Program-made: the position numbers and the translations under genes
Notes under the pieces: generated by a model
The model's input: only the letters and a program-made list of their open reading frames with translations
Database searches by the model: none
What the model was told of the DNA's origin: nothing
Shown: positions 45,289 to 54,944 of the stretch, one piece after another
How positions within the stretch are numbered: the first letter of the stretch is position 1
Layout of the letters: each line of letters begins with the position of its first letter
NCBI GenBank assembly: GCA_021784595.1
Contig: JAJYHT010000070.1
Location: forward strand, 1 to 60,514
Source: Bacillota bacterium
Lineage (GTDB): Bacteria; Bacillota; Sulfobacillia; Sulfobacillales; Sulfobacillaceae
Length of the DNA stretch: 60,514 nt
Direction of reading: 5' to 3'

Positions 45289-46182
45289 TTATTGCACCGC
45301 GCGTGGACGTAGCGTACTCCATGAGGCAATCATCTGGCAGGCTGAAATCGGGTTATCCACTGTCGCGACCGTATCAGTGACTTGCATCATCATCAAATAG
45401 TTAGGCGCCATCCAGTCGATTTGGGTGGTCGCTGCTGCGGGTTGGGGGGATGCGGTCAAATGTATGGCAATGACCCCAGCCACGGTTTTGGGCAAGTGAT
45501 GTGAAACGATATACGTGATGAGTTGGTCAGCCCGCAGATCTTCTTGACCCGTGGTACCGCCCAAAATTTCCATGGTCCACGGCCCTTGCTGCCAAGTCAA
45601 TACAGAAATGGGCTGTACCGGATTGCCGATGGCCTCGGTCGTGCTGAACGCGTAACGATGTCCGCGAACGTGGTCTGCCAAAGTGATCGTGGTAAACACA
45701 GCGGCTGGTCGGCGCCAATAGGAATTCAACCCCATCACATACTGAGGAATATTTGCACCTAATCCCTCCAGATTGACTTGCCAGGCAATGGTGCCCATCG
45801 AGCGTTGCTCATCCGTCTCTAATAGCGGGCTATTCAGAGGCAGCGCATGGCTGACAACCTGCAGTTGAATAGCGAACCCATTGGGCGTCAAACGGGCTTG
45901 TTCTGCAAAATATCTTGTAGGAGAACGAGGAATTACTAGGGGACCAGCAGGTTGGGGCAATCCGGTAGGACCTGGCGGTTGATGGCTTTGAACCCAGGAT
46001 AACGCGGTTGAAACGGCAGATGGAAATTGGGCCAAATCCCTCACTGAAGCACTTTGAGACACCCCCGGACTGGTTGCGTTCACCGTAGACGTGGAGTGGT
46101 GTTTTGTTGTCGGTCCGCACCCTGTGATGGATACTAAACCAAAGAATACGCCCGCTAACAAAAAATCATACCGCAGTTCCAA
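45289..46182 (-). CDS. Hypothetical lipoprotein
   Basis: 297 residues. The N-terminus MELRYDFLLAGVFFGLV ends in the lipobox SITGC near residue 22, so it is predicted lipid-anchored and extracytoplasmic. A Thr/Ser-rich linker follows, then a domain with WVQSHQPPGPTGLPQPAGP and beta-rich segments (TITLADHVRGHRYAFS, WTMEILGGTTGQEDL). The TTG start has GGAGG ten bases upstream. No family is recognised. It is divergent from the beta-helix/SGNH gene. Confidence 0.7.
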   Translation of the reverse strand: MELRYDFLLAGVFFGLVSITGCGPTTKHHSTSTVNATSPGVSQSASVRDLAQFPSAVSTALSWVQSHQPPGPTGLPQPAGPLVIPRSPTRYFAEQARLTPNGFAIQLQVVSHALPLNSPLLETDEQRSMGTIAWQVNLEGLGANIPQYVMGLNSYWRRPAAVFTTITLADHVRGHRYAFSTTEAIGNPVQPISVLTWQQGPWTMEILGGTTGQEDLRADQLITYIVSHHLPKTVAGVIAIHLTASPQPAAATTQIDWMAPNYLMMMQVTDTVATVDNPISACQMIASWSTLRPRAVQ

Positions 46183-46518
46183 TTACAACAAACCTCCTGC
46201 CCCGCATACCTAGGCATTTTTCCCTTTAACAACGCTTCCTGATGCCTAAACGTTACAAGTGTCAAGAATGACCAACTCTGTCTTGCGAAGGAATAATCAC
46301 GCATGTCGAATGGATCCTGAGGCGATTCCTAATATATCTATGAGGAATGTCCAGGAAACCAGAGGCTTACCGCGATCTTTCAACCCAACTTTTTTAATTT
46401 TTCATCATCTAGCATGTTACCTTGTCTTGCCCATCTGTAAATTAAATGAAATACTGGAAAAAGCATCCTTTGAATGAGGGATAGCCGGTTTGTTGAATGT
46501 CAACGAGATTATGTTAAT
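46183..46518. other. Divergent intergenic region
   Basis: It should contain promoters for the divergent lipoprotein and beta-helix genes. Sequence from about 46390 is AT-rich, but I could not fix a -35/-10 pair. No repeat or RNA gene seen. Confidence 0.35.
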
Positions 46519-46531
46519 AGGAGATGGTGAT

Positions 46532-48892
46532 TTGAAGCAAATGACACGGACGTTGCCTGTGCTGGCGATGGCAGCACTGACGACGTTGTTGATGAGTGGG
46601 GCTTTTGCGTATGCGGCGACATCGAATCCAATTATCCTGTATGTGAGTCCCCAGGGCAGCAATCAAACGGGACAGGGCAGCCAGCAAGCCCCTTATCAAA
46701 CAATTGGCTACGCTCTCAGCATTGCGCCTTCCGGCAGCACTGTTGTCGTTATGCCAGGCACTTACCAAGAAAGCCCGATTATCGCGCAAACCGTGACGCT
46801 GACCGGTGAACCTGGGCAAGCTTATGACACGGTGATTGATGCGAAAGGATACAACAACGTCATATTGGTTAGTGGACCGGCTGCGAGCGGAACCGAAATT
46901 GCCAACTTAACCTTGCAGGCGAGCAACAATCAGGCAATTTTGGGTGTAGATGCCTCCCATCTGAATATTGCTCACAACATTATTACCGATAACGGGCAGA
47001 AGATCACGCCGTCTATTTTTCAAGACAAAGCGATCACGCTGATGGGGTCCTCTTACAGTACCATTAGCCATAACTTGATTACTGCCAACGATGGCGGCGG
47101 CATCGCTTTAACCGATGACGGCGTCTTTTCTCCGGGATTGGCTGATCCGATTTCATATCATCCCAGTCTGCCGTCGGCAGACAACGTCATTGTCGACAAT
47201 ACCGTATCCAACAACACGGGTGGATGTGGGATTGTGGTGGGCTCTTTCGACCAAGCAGGGTCCATGGACAACCAAGTGATCAATAACAAAGTCATGAATA
47301 ATCCTCAAGGGGTCGATATCGGGGTGGCACCGATGGGCAGTGGATCGGTAGGCAACGTGGTATCGGGAAATGTGATCACCGGCAACGACATTCCTGGAGT
47401 ATTGGTGCATTTGACTGGCCCCAATCAGACCATGACGGGAACGGTGGTGGTCGACAACACGATTTCTAACAATGGTCCTGACCCGGAATTTCAACTGTTC
47501 AAGCCTACTGGTGTCGTGGTAATGGGAACCGGATCGCCCATTACCAATACCGATATCGCTAATAACGCCATTAGTCAGGAATATTATGGGACATGGATTA
47601 ATAATGCAACGGGCATCTCCGGCTTAAGCCAAAATGCCACCACAGGAGTTATGGTACCCGCGTACACGGTGGTTACGGGACCCACCATAAATCTGAGCGG
47701 GCCTACTGGATTTGTCACGCCGGGTACCTCACTTCAATACACCTTGTCCTCCTCGGTGCCGATGCGGTACCAATTTTGGTTGCAAAACGCCCAAGGCGTA
47801 TGGCGAATGGTACAGAACTACTCTTCTGACACATCTCTTAAATTGGGAACATTGGCACCGGGCACCTACACCGTGGCAGGTTACGCCATGACTGCGGGCG
47901 ATCTTGCCAATCACGATTGGAGCGCCGCGACGGTCAGAACGGCAATCATTGAGGTGGGCGGGTCGGTGGCGGTCACGTCTACCGGCAACGCGACCGTAGG
48001 CAGTCCACAAACATTTGATGCGACCTCCCAAAACGTCCTGCAACCGCAATATCAATATTGGTTGAAAACTCCCCAGGGACAGTGGATCCAAAGCGGAGCG
48101 TATCAAAACGGCATGTTTCAATTTACGCCGCAAGAGCCCGGCACATATGAGGTAGTCGCTTATGCCAAGCCCCAAAATGCCTTGTCTAATGCGACCGAAG
48201 CTGTGATGACCACCAATACGGTAACGATTTCACCGGCGGCTCACGGGCTAGTGGCACTAGGGGATTCTATCAGTTTTGGCTTCAACCTGGGACCCAACCT
48301 ACAGCCATCACCCTTAGCATTTCCTTATTTGATGGGACAACAGGAAAATCTGCCAGTCAACGACCTAGCAGTACCAGGCTGGACTTCGGGCGATCTCTTA
48401 ACCGCGCTGCCGACGGCGCCATTTGCAGAGGCACTGAGCTCTGCCAAAGTGGTGACTATCGACATTGGAAGCAACGACTTGTTGTCGATTGGATTGAAAG
48501 ACGGCATCCTATTTAGTGGACAGTCGAGCCTGACCCCAGCCGAGCTGCAAGCCATTACCGCAGCTATTCAGGGTTTTGGAACCAACCTGGCTGCCATCGT
48601 AGGGATGGTGCAAAAAGAGGCGCCACAGGCAAAAGTCGTCCTGTATAATCTCTATAACCCCATTCCTTCGCAGATGGTGGTGTTAAGTACTTTGGTGAAC
48701 AGCCCAATTATGGCCATGAACCAAATTGTTGGCCAAGTGGCGGCGCAATACCATCTGACAGTGGCCAATGCCTATCAGGCTTTTGCAGGTCAACAGCAAA
48801 TCGATGTGCTAACAGAAGACGTCCATCCATCGCCAGTTGGACAGCTCGTGTTAGCCAAGCTCGGAGAGCAAGCGCTCGTCTCCGAAAATTAA
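46532..48892 (+). CDS. Secreted beta-helix protein with C-terminal SGNH/GDSL hydrolase
   Basis: About 786 residues. The TTG start is chosen because AGGAG lies eight bases upstream; a signal peptide ending in AYAA follows. Residues about 35-390 form a right-handed parallel beta-helix: DUF1565-like start (YVSPQGSNQTGQGS, APYQTIGYALS), then many N-rich turns such as NVIVDNTVSNNTGGCGIVVG. Two related beta-sandwich repeats come next (YQFWLQNAQGVW... and YQYWLKTPQGQW...), each ending GTYTVAGYA/GTYEVVAYA. The C-terminal 210 residues are an SGNH hydrolase: GDSIS near 577, GSND, and DVHPS near 762. Beta-helix domains often bind or cleave polysaccharide, and SGNH domains deacylate; an extracellular glycan-ester hydrolase is likely. 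Confidence 0.85.
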   Translation: MKQMTRTLPVLAMAALTTLLMSGAFAYAATSNPIILYVSPQGSNQTGQGSQQAPYQTIGYALSIAPSGSTVVVMPGTYQESPIIAQTVTLTGEPGQAYDTVIDAKGYNNVILVSGPAASGTEIANLTLQASNNQAILGVDASHLNIAHNIITDNGQKITPSIFQDKAITLMGSSYSTISHNLITANDGGGIALTDDGVFSPGLADPISYHPSLPSADNVIVDNTVSNNTGGCGIVVGSFDQAGSMDNQVINNKVMNNPQGVDIGVAPMGSGSVGNVVSGNVITGNDIPGVLVHLTGPNQTMTGTVVVDNTISNNGPDPEFQLFKPTGVVVMGTGSPITNTDIANNAISQEYYGTWINNATGISGLSQNATTGVMVPAYTVVTGPTINLSGPTGFVTPGTSLQYTLSSSVPMRYQFWLQNAQGVWRMVQNYSSDTSLKLGTLAPGTYTVAGYAMTAGDLANHDWSAATVRTAIIEVGGSVAVTSTGNATVGSPQTFDATSQNVLQPQYQYWLKTPQGQWIQSGAYQNGMFQFTPQEPGTYEVVAYAKPQNALSNATEAVMTTNTVTISPAAHGLVALGDSISFGFNLGPNLQPSPLAFPYLMGQQENLPVNDLAVPGWTSGDLLTALPTAPFAEALSSAKVVTIDIGSNDLLSIGLKDGILFSGQSSLTPAELQAITAAIQGFGTNLAAIVGMVQKEAPQAKVVLYNLYNPIPSQMVVLSTLVNSPIMAMNQIVGQVAAQYHLTVANAYQAFAGQQQIDVLTEDVHPSPVGQLVLAKLGEQALVSEN

Positions 48893-48901
48893 CCATGTCC
48901 G

Positions 48902-48941
48902 GCACCCGACTTTCCATCGTCATCGGAAGTCGGGTGCTTTA
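48902..48941 (+). terminator. Rho-independent-type terminator of the beta-helix/SGNH gene
   Basis: An 11-bp perfect stem (48902-48912 with 48927-48937) is followed by TTTAT, ten bases after the stop codon. Confidence 0.75.
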
Positions 48942-48964
48942 TGCCCGTTAGTGGATTGAGATCG

Positions 48965-48993
48965 ATAAGGCCGAGGCTTCGACTCGGCCTTAT
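48965..48993. repeat. Second hairpin, 11-bp perfect inverted repeat
   Basis: Arms 48965-48975 and 48983-48993 with loop GCTTCGA. It lies 27 bases after the terminator; a back-up terminator or RNA structure is possible. Confidence 0.6.
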
Positions 48994-49109
48994 GCGCTGA
49001 GGCCGCCAACCCTGAAAATGGACATAGCGTGTACCGAAGGGAAAACTGCCTGAGAAACGAGGAGCCCATCGTCCTTGGGGTGATGTCAGGGATGCTAATG
49101 CCCGGTGAA

Positions 49110-49139
49110 ATGGTTCAATGGTCGACGCGTTTGAACCAT
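49110..49139. repeat. 9-bp inverted repeat, possible operator
   Basis: ATGGTTCAA (49110-49118) and TTGAACCAT (49131-49139) around a 12-base centre. The 535-base stretch 48893-49427 otherwise holds only the two hairpins and no gene I can support. As a palindrome upstream of the Ycf48-like gene it could bind a dimeric regulator; this is only a suggestion. Confidence 0.35.
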
Positions 49140-49427
49140 ATGTGTAGAAACGCGAGGGAAGCAAACCAGAATCGAACATAATACACTTTGGGTCCACGTA
49201 CGAATGGCAACACATGGGTATCACGGAGAAGTTTTTGCCCTCGGCAGGCCATTTAGCAAACTGAGGCGACTTGGGCAAGTTAGAAGTCTGCAGCAGGCAG
49301 CCGACCCGAGGATCATCCAGGAACGCCGCAGGATCGAAATTCCGAGCATGTCATCGGCTCACAACCCTGAGTAACCTTGCCCATCCGTCCGACGTTGTCT
49401 CTAGGAAGGCCGCCAGGAGGGGTTCTA

Positions 49428-51281
49428 GTGCAGAAGAGGGTTCTCTACGCAGTATGTTTGGCTGTTCTCTTGTCCGCTGTGACGGGATGCGGACCCGTGG
49501 CATCACCTGTATTGCGTCACCATGCGGGCAGGCCATTCACATCAGCAAAAGCCCAAACTGTTGCAAAGGTTCATACCAAAGTCGTGACCATCCCGGGCAC
49601 TCCGCTAAGCTTGTCCACCCTCGCATTTCCCACTACATCCGATGGTTGGGCAGGGGGCAACGGAATCATTATGGGTACAGACAATAGCGGACAGACATGG
49701 AAAACTCAGTATCGGGGCGGACAATATATTCAACAACTGGACTTTTCAAATTCTCAAACCGGGTGGGCGTTAGGTACCAACGAACTTTTGGAAACCACTA
49801 ACGGCGGTCGGCAATGGGTTAAGGTATCCTCCGTCAACAATCCAAATCAAATGGATGCCATCGACTTTGTCAGCAACACCAAAGGATATGGGTTAATTGG
49901 CCGCATCCAGTCATCCGGTGCCATGCCGCTAATGGTTACTACCAATGGCGGTAAAGACTGGATGCGGTCGCCATCTCATTTATTGGCCAGCGCCATTACC
50001 TTTGCCAATTCCTTGCGGGGATGGGCGGTAGTGCCTAAGCCTAATAATAACGAGACTCTATATTATACAGTCAATGGCGGATCCTCGTGGACACCTCAAC
50101 TCCAACTGAGTAACACCGGCAATCCGATGGGCGCCGCCAAACTGGTAGCGGTCAGCCCAGAAAATGTATGGGCCTTAGTGTATGGGGGCGTGGGCATGTC
50201 GCAGGGATCATATTCCTTATTTCATACTACCAACGCGGGTGCCACTTGGAATCCCGTCATGTCCGTCTCCACGGGTGACGGCCCTGGACCCGGCAATCCG
50301 CAAAATGTGCCCAGGGGTCCTGGCAGCAGCCCGGGGCCGTGGTCGGTGGTCAACGGCCAAAGCGCCTATGTTTTGGGAAGATGTGAGGCCTGTGGTATGG
50401 GAACCGCCACGCTGGGAAGCACCATTAACGGAGGCATCTGGTCTAACCAGGCCCATGCCCTGGCGGGCATCACAGGAAATGTGATGGCCATGTCGTTTCC
50501 TAGCGTGCAACAGGGCTGGATTGTGGGATCTCCCCAATCCGGAGTGACTCAAATATTGGCAACATCCAATGGCGGTATCTCCTGGCATGCGCAATTTCAA
50601 TATACTAGGCCGGGACCTACCAATGCCGTATCTTTTGTCACTCCCCAACTAGGTTATGGAACAGGTTCGGTCACCAACCCATACGCCGTGCTGCAGACCG
50701 AAAACGGTGGACTCGATTGGACAACAGTGGGAACCCTTCCTAGTCTACCCGACCAAGGTACCTATAGCGGCCTATCGTTTGCGAACAAAAATGTAGGGTT
50801 TGCCATTTCTTTGCAAGGGCAACTGGAAAAAACTGACGATGCGGGACGGAACTGGGTTTCGTTGCCGTCCTTGCCACTGCATGAACCCTATATCGCGGTG
50901 TATTTCCGCAACCCTGAATTAGGGTTTATCTATTCAACCACAATAAACCTAACAACCGACGACGGCGGACTAAACTGGCATATGGACAACAGCCCGCTAG
51001 CGACCCTGCTGCCTCCCGCAACAGCTGCTGAGCAACCGCAAATGGTAGCGCAATGGGGTCCCGAGAATGTGTGGATTATGACACCAATCGGACCCGATCC
51101 GAATGGTGATCTGTGGCATACTGCCAATGGAGGCAAGACCTGGACCCGTTATGACTGGAATACCCCCATCGGTGTGCAATCAGCTTCTTTTACCAGTCCT
51201 CGAGATGGATACATTCTGGCGTATGGGAACCAACTTTTTAAAACCACTGATGGCGGGTTGACCTGGGTGCAGTTGCCTTAG
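49428..51281 (+). CDS. Ycf48-like/BNR-repeat beta-propeller lipoprotein
   Basis: About 617 residues. The GTG start has AGGAGGGG upstream; a signal peptide with lipobox AVTGC follows, so the protein is lipid-anchored outside the cell. About ten copies of the T-x-x-GG-x-x-W motif run through the protein: TTNGGRQW, TTNGGKDW, TVNGGSSW, TTNAGATW, TSNGGISW, TENGGLDW, TDDAGRNW, DDGGLNW, TANGGKTW and TTDGGLTW at the C-terminus. These are BNR/Ycf48 propeller blades. Ycf48 proteins assemble photosystem II in cyanobacteria; in heterotrophs the role is unknown, probably binding or assembling extracellular protein or glycan. No catalytic site is evident. Confidence 0.88.
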   Translation: MQKRVLYAVCLAVLLSAVTGCGPVASPVLRHHAGRPFTSAKAQTVAKVHTKVVTIPGTPLSLSTLAFPTTSDGWAGGNGIIMGTDNSGQTWKTQYRGGQYIQQLDFSNSQTGWALGTNELLETTNGGRQWVKVSSVNNPNQMDAIDFVSNTKGYGLIGRIQSSGAMPLMVTTNGGKDWMRSPSHLLASAITFANSLRGWAVVPKPNNNETLYYTVNGGSSWTPQLQLSNTGNPMGAAKLVAVSPENVWALVYGGVGMSQGSYSLFHTTNAGATWNPVMSVSTGDGPGPGNPQNVPRGPGSSPGPWSVVNGQSAYVLGRCEACGMGTATLGSTINGGIWSNQAHALAGITGNVMAMSFPSVQQGWIVGSPQSGVTQILATSNGGISWHAQFQYTRPGPTNAVSFVTPQLGYGTGSVTNPYAVLQTENGGLDWTTVGTLPSLPDQGTYSGLSFANKNVGFAISLQGQLEKTDDAGRNWVSLPSLPLHEPYIAVYFRNPELGFIYSTTINLTTDDGGLNWHMDNSPLATLLPPATAAEQPQMVAQWGPENVWIMTPIGPDPNGDLWHTANGGKTWTRYDWNTPIGVQSASFTSPRDGYILAYGNQLFKTTDGGLTWVQLP

Positions 51282-51608
51282 TGAAAAAATATCTTTCACG
51301 GTCATGAGGTCCGAGTCCGTTGTGCGAAGAGTGTGGGCGCATGAGCCAAACTTCTTGACGCGCGGTCTAAGTTCTCTTCGAGGACGACGGTTCTTATAGA
51401 CTGCCCGCTTGTCGCCATGAGGACATAACCACATCGGTAGCGCAGGGACGACATCTGTCGGTGACGGACTTAGCCCGAGGTGATGCCCGCTACATGTTTC
51501 GTTCCGTTCTCTATGTAGTACAAAGTTCGATAATCCCCATGCATTGAACGGGCACTTAGCTGGACACCACGTTAGGAAACATGCTCAGGGAAAATGTGAT
51601 CCATCAAT
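51282..51608. other. Convergent intergenic region, nothing recognised
   Basis: It lies between the convergent propeller and MFS genes. No coding or RNA signal found. Confidence 0.35.
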
Positions 51609-51614
51609 GAGAAA

Positions 51615-51639
51615 GGCTCCCGCCATCCCGACGGGAGCC
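51615..51639 (-). terminator. Terminator of the minus-strand MFS gene
   Basis: 8-bp perfect stem (51615-51622 with 51632-51639). Read on the minus strand it is followed by TTTCTCATT. It lies about 30 bases after the MFS stop. Confidence 0.65.
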
Positions 51640-51668
51640 ATACGGTATGTTGTAGATTTGCCGTGACG

Positions 51669-52937
51669 TCACTGACTGGAATCGTAAGAGGTGAAATTCG
51701 CCATCCGAGCGATCAACGGAGTGCTCCTTATGGTGAGGATTGCCACGACCAGGCGAACGCCCACCCCTACGAACAGGGTGGCGCGCAGGCCCACATGCTC
51801 GGCCAGTTGGCCTCCGAGCAGTATCCCACATAACGTTCCTAGCGAGGTGACAACGAGCCAAGCCGAGCGTACGCGCCCTAAGGCAGCGTTGTCGGTATGC
51901 TGCTGCCTCAGGCTTGATAGTCCTACAGCAACAAGGGTGTCACCAGCATCGCCTACGACTTGTTGCCCGAGTACAAAGAAGATCAAAAGCCAGATGGGAC
52001 CAAAGGCTAGGGGCAAAAACGCCGTGCCTGCCGCCGCTACGACGGTGCCTGTGGTCAAGGCGCGGGCATGGCCGAGTTTGGATATGACGCGGGTGGTTAA
52101 TCCGGCGCTGATGAATGACGCGACCCCACCCACGGCGTATAGAATGCCCTGCCAAGCCGGGGCCAGATGTAGACCACGACTGATGTATAGCATGTAGACC
52201 GCTGACGACAAACCGAAGTATAGACTATTGCCGGAATCTATCAACGCGACCCGCCGTAACAGCGAATGCTTGCATAGACTACTCAGACCCTGAAAGAGAT
52301 CCGAAACGAGAAGGTGTTCATTGTCAGGTGCCGCTGGTGCAGGTTCGGAGCGCTGGATGGCCCACAGAGTTAACGCGGAGACAACAAAAGACAGCATATC
52401 CACAGAAAAGGCAAGCGCTCCTCCGAGCCACTGGAACAACACTCCGGCGATGCCAAACCCGGTCACTTCTGCCACGGCACTCAGAGCGGACATTTTGGCG
52501 TTGGCATCGACCAATTGCTGGACTGGCACCAGTGTCGGGAGATAGGCATCATAGGCGCTATCGAATACGATTTGGGACATCGATAAGAGCACCACGAGCC
52601 CAATTACCAGTCCCAGCGTGAGCCGATGCAACAAGAAGAGTAGGGGGATTAATCCCACGAGGATTGCGCGGAGGCTATCGGTCATGATCATAATCCGACG
52701 CCGGCGCCATCGGTCAGCGACAACCCCCGCTAAGAGACCCACGACTAGACCCGGCACGACCTCGGCAACACGGACCCAGGCCACTTCCATGGGAGTGGCC
52801 GACAACGTATAGATTACAAAGAACGGCAAAACCAAGCGACTGACCAACGAGCCAAACAAGGATGCTCCTTGGCCAGCCCACAGTTTTCGAAAATCACGGT
52901 TATTCAACACATTGGCTGACAATGCGGTTCGCTCCAT
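51669..52937 (-). CDS. MFS transporter (MefA/EntS-type)
   Basis: About 422 residues from the ATG giving MERTALSANVLNNRDFRKLW. That F-R-x-LW-x-G-x-x-x-S start is typical of the DHA3 group (macrolide efflux MefA, enterobactin exporter EntS), supported by GVVADRWRRRRIMIMTDSLR in loop 2-3. The frame continues upstream to 53240, but those 101 codons have no membrane or MFS character. Twelve helices. SD is weak. Probably an exporter of drugs or siderophore-like compounds. It stands alone. Confidence 0.87.
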   Translation of the reverse strand: MERTALSANVLNNRDFRKLWAGQGASLFGSLVSRLVLPFFVIYTLSATPMEVAWVRVAEVVPGLVVGLLAGVVADRWRRRRIMIMTDSLRAILVGLIPLLFLLHRLTLGLVIGLVVLLSMSQIVFDSAYDAYLPTLVPVQQLVDANAKMSALSAVAEVTGFGIAGVLFQWLGGALAFSVDMLSFVVSALTLWAIQRSEPAPAAPDNEHLLVSDLFQGLSSLCKHSLLRRVALIDSGNSLYFGLSSAVYMLYISRGLHLAPAWQGILYAVGGVASFISAGLTTRVISKLGHARALTTGTVVAAAGTAFLPLAFGPIWLLIFFVLGQQVVGDAGDTLVAVGLSSLRQQHTDNAALGRVRSAWLVVTSLGTLCGILLGGQLAEHVGLRATLFVGVGVRLVVAILTIRSTPLIARMANFTSYDSSQ

Positions 52938-53541
52938 TCGTTCGAGGCCGCGCACTCGTCCAAGACACCAAAAAATCTGGCCGCTACTGAGAAACGCCAG
53001 TCCTGTGGCGGTCAGGGTCGGGCACGCACAATAATTAGGGATGCGAATAGCGCATCCATCGTGACAAGACCTCGATGAAATATGGGACAGCGCAATTAGC
53101 GCGGGATAATGAGCGTTCCGCAGACTGGCAAGATGAAAACAACTCCTTAATCTCAGTACGGCCATTATATCGTCCCCAGTCTCCCAGTTCAAGTCTTGGT
53201 CTTGGAAGAGATTGCCTAAGAGGATGCGGCTATTGGCCAACTATACTTGCCAATGAGGATGCAAGTCGCAACAAGAAAGAGCCATCCAAGGACCGGGGTG
53301 TAGAGGGGAATATCATGGGTGGACTTTTGATGGTTGTCACTATCACATCTAGTTCCTTTGCCAACCAGATAGCCCAACCGTAGAGGTCTGTGTCCGACGG
53401 GTTTTAAAGTGGCGAAGGATTTCATGACAGTTGGATTTGGGTGGGATTTGCAAAATTAACCTTTTTTTACAGTGTTTGTCCCGAGTTTTTCCTGTGCAGA
53501 TGTGTTAGGCTTAGACAAACAACTAAAGGGGCCAAAGTCTC
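52938..53541. other. 0.6 kb divergent intergenic region
   Basis: No gene supported. A minus-strand frame (53216-53425) ends in one hydrophobic segment but lacks an SD. T-rich sequence around 53461-53495 probably belongs to the promoter of the desaturase gene; boxes not fixed. Confidence 0.35.
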
Positions 53542-54417
53542 GTGAGCCATTTGACCGAAAAGCTCGATACCCTTTACCAACGGCACCGAGCGCTTTCCAC
53601 CAATATTGACTGGGGTTATCATCGACTTTTGCCATGGGAACGCGGGCGAAATTTTAATGATCATCCATGGGCACCCGACCAAGGCACCTTGTCTCCCGAG
53701 TTAACGTTGGCGGTTGAGACCGCCATGTTGACCGAGGTCAATCTGCCTTGGTTCACGCATGGATTAAGTACCATTTTTGAATCTGGCCCCTCAGCCCTCA
53801 AACAATTTGTACACACTTGGACGCGTGAAGAAGATCAGCACGCCCGCATCCTGGATGTGTATCTTTTGCTAAGCCGGAATGGGGATCCCGATGCTCGCGA
53901 TCAGGTAAGAAAAACGGTTGTGGAGACTGGCTGGCAGGCAGAAGACACGGATCCCTTCGCCTTAATGGTGTACACTAGCTTGCAAGAACTGGCGACACGG
54001 GTCTTTTATTTGAATCTAGCCCGTTCCGTTGAAGACGGAGATGCTGTCCTAGCCAACATTTTGCGGGCCTTAGCCAAGGATGAAACTCTTCATTACACGT
54101 TTTACCGGGATGCTACTAAAGCGTACATCGAAGAGGATCCCAGCCGCTTGGCCACAGTCTGCCGTGTTATCCCCAAATTTGTGATGCCAGGTTTTGGGAT
54201 GCCAGACTTTACTCGCCGGATCCGAGTGATTGGATCACATGCGGGCTATGGCCTTCCTGCCTACTACGAACAGGTGCTAAAAACCGTGCAGAGATTTTGG
54301 GGCGTGTTAGAGCATGAGATGTCCTCGACGACACGGGACGCTCGCTTAGCGCTCGACAAATATCTTTACCGGATGCGGCGTGTCATCTCCCGAACTTCGT
54401 CCCCGGTTTCTGGTTGA
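53542..54417 (+). CDS. Soluble acyl-ACP desaturase
   Basis: 291 residues. The di-iron ligands of the FA_desaturase_2 family are visible: TEVNLPWFTHG (first Glu), TREEDQHARILDVYLLLS near 95 (E-E-x-x-H), a second Glu in LQELATRVFYL, and KDETLHYTFYRD near 180 (DE-x-x-H). The enzyme inserts a double bond into an acyl chain on acyl carrier protein using oxygen and ferredoxin. WGYHRLLPWERGRNF at the N-terminus is family-typical. The GTG start has AAAGGGG upstream. Soluble acyl-ACP desaturases are best known from plants and actinobacteria and are uncommon in Firmicutes. It is monocistronic with no fatty-acid genes around. Confidence 0.9.
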   Translation: MSHLTEKLDTLYQRHRALSTNIDWGYHRLLPWERGRNFNDHPWAPDQGTLSPELTLAVETAMLTEVNLPWFTHGLSTIFESGPSALKQFVHTWTREEDQHARILDVYLLLSRNGDPDARDQVRKTVVETGWQAEDTDPFALMVYTSLQELATRVFYLNLARSVEDGDAVLANILRALAKDETLHYTFYRDATKAYIEEDPSRLATVCRVIPKFVMPGFGMPDFTRRIRVIGSHAGYGLPAYYEQVLKTVQRFWGVLEHEMSSTTRDARLALDKYLYRMRRVISRTSSPVSG

Positions 54418-54486
54418 TATTAAGCTGACATTTGAGTTGTGCTTAGGTTTAACTTTCCACCGTTTGGTCCCGTCCTTTTCAAAACC

Positions 54487-54521
54487 CGTGAGGTATGCCA
54501 CATTGTATGGCATACCTCACG
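54487..54521. repeat. 14-bp perfect inverted repeat
   Basis: Arms 54487-54500 and 54508-54521 around a 7-base loop, 70 bases after the desaturase stop. There is no T-run, so it is not a classical terminator. The rest of 54418-54944 contains an open stretch (about 54485-54700) with no SD; no family recognised. Confidence 0.6.
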
Positions 54522-54944
54522 AGGTTATCGTGTTGCAGACCGACCCAGACTGCCTGACTCGCCTTGCATTTAGCTGTGCAAGCAGTGGGTGCCAAGATGC
54601 CCTGGAGACATTAATTTTAGCGCGGATGAGTGATGCAAGAAACTTGGTACTGGGATTCGCAATCCATGCGGACTGCATGTGCAAATGGTTTACCTGTTAG
54701 CCAATGGCCGAGGTGCATTATAGAGGTAATCGGTAGCGTGTGGGCGTGCTCGTCCGCATCGTATTCTAAGGAACTGTCCTGCTATATCAGCAGATTGGGT
54801 TAGACAAGAGCCAATCTATCTAGCCAAAGAAGAATTTTACGAGCAACTAGCCCACTGTGATGCAATTCATAACCCATTTGGGGCGGACAGGCCGTTCCAA
54901 TGATAGCCCTACAAAGCATTTGTCTTAAACGGAGGTGGCCATGT

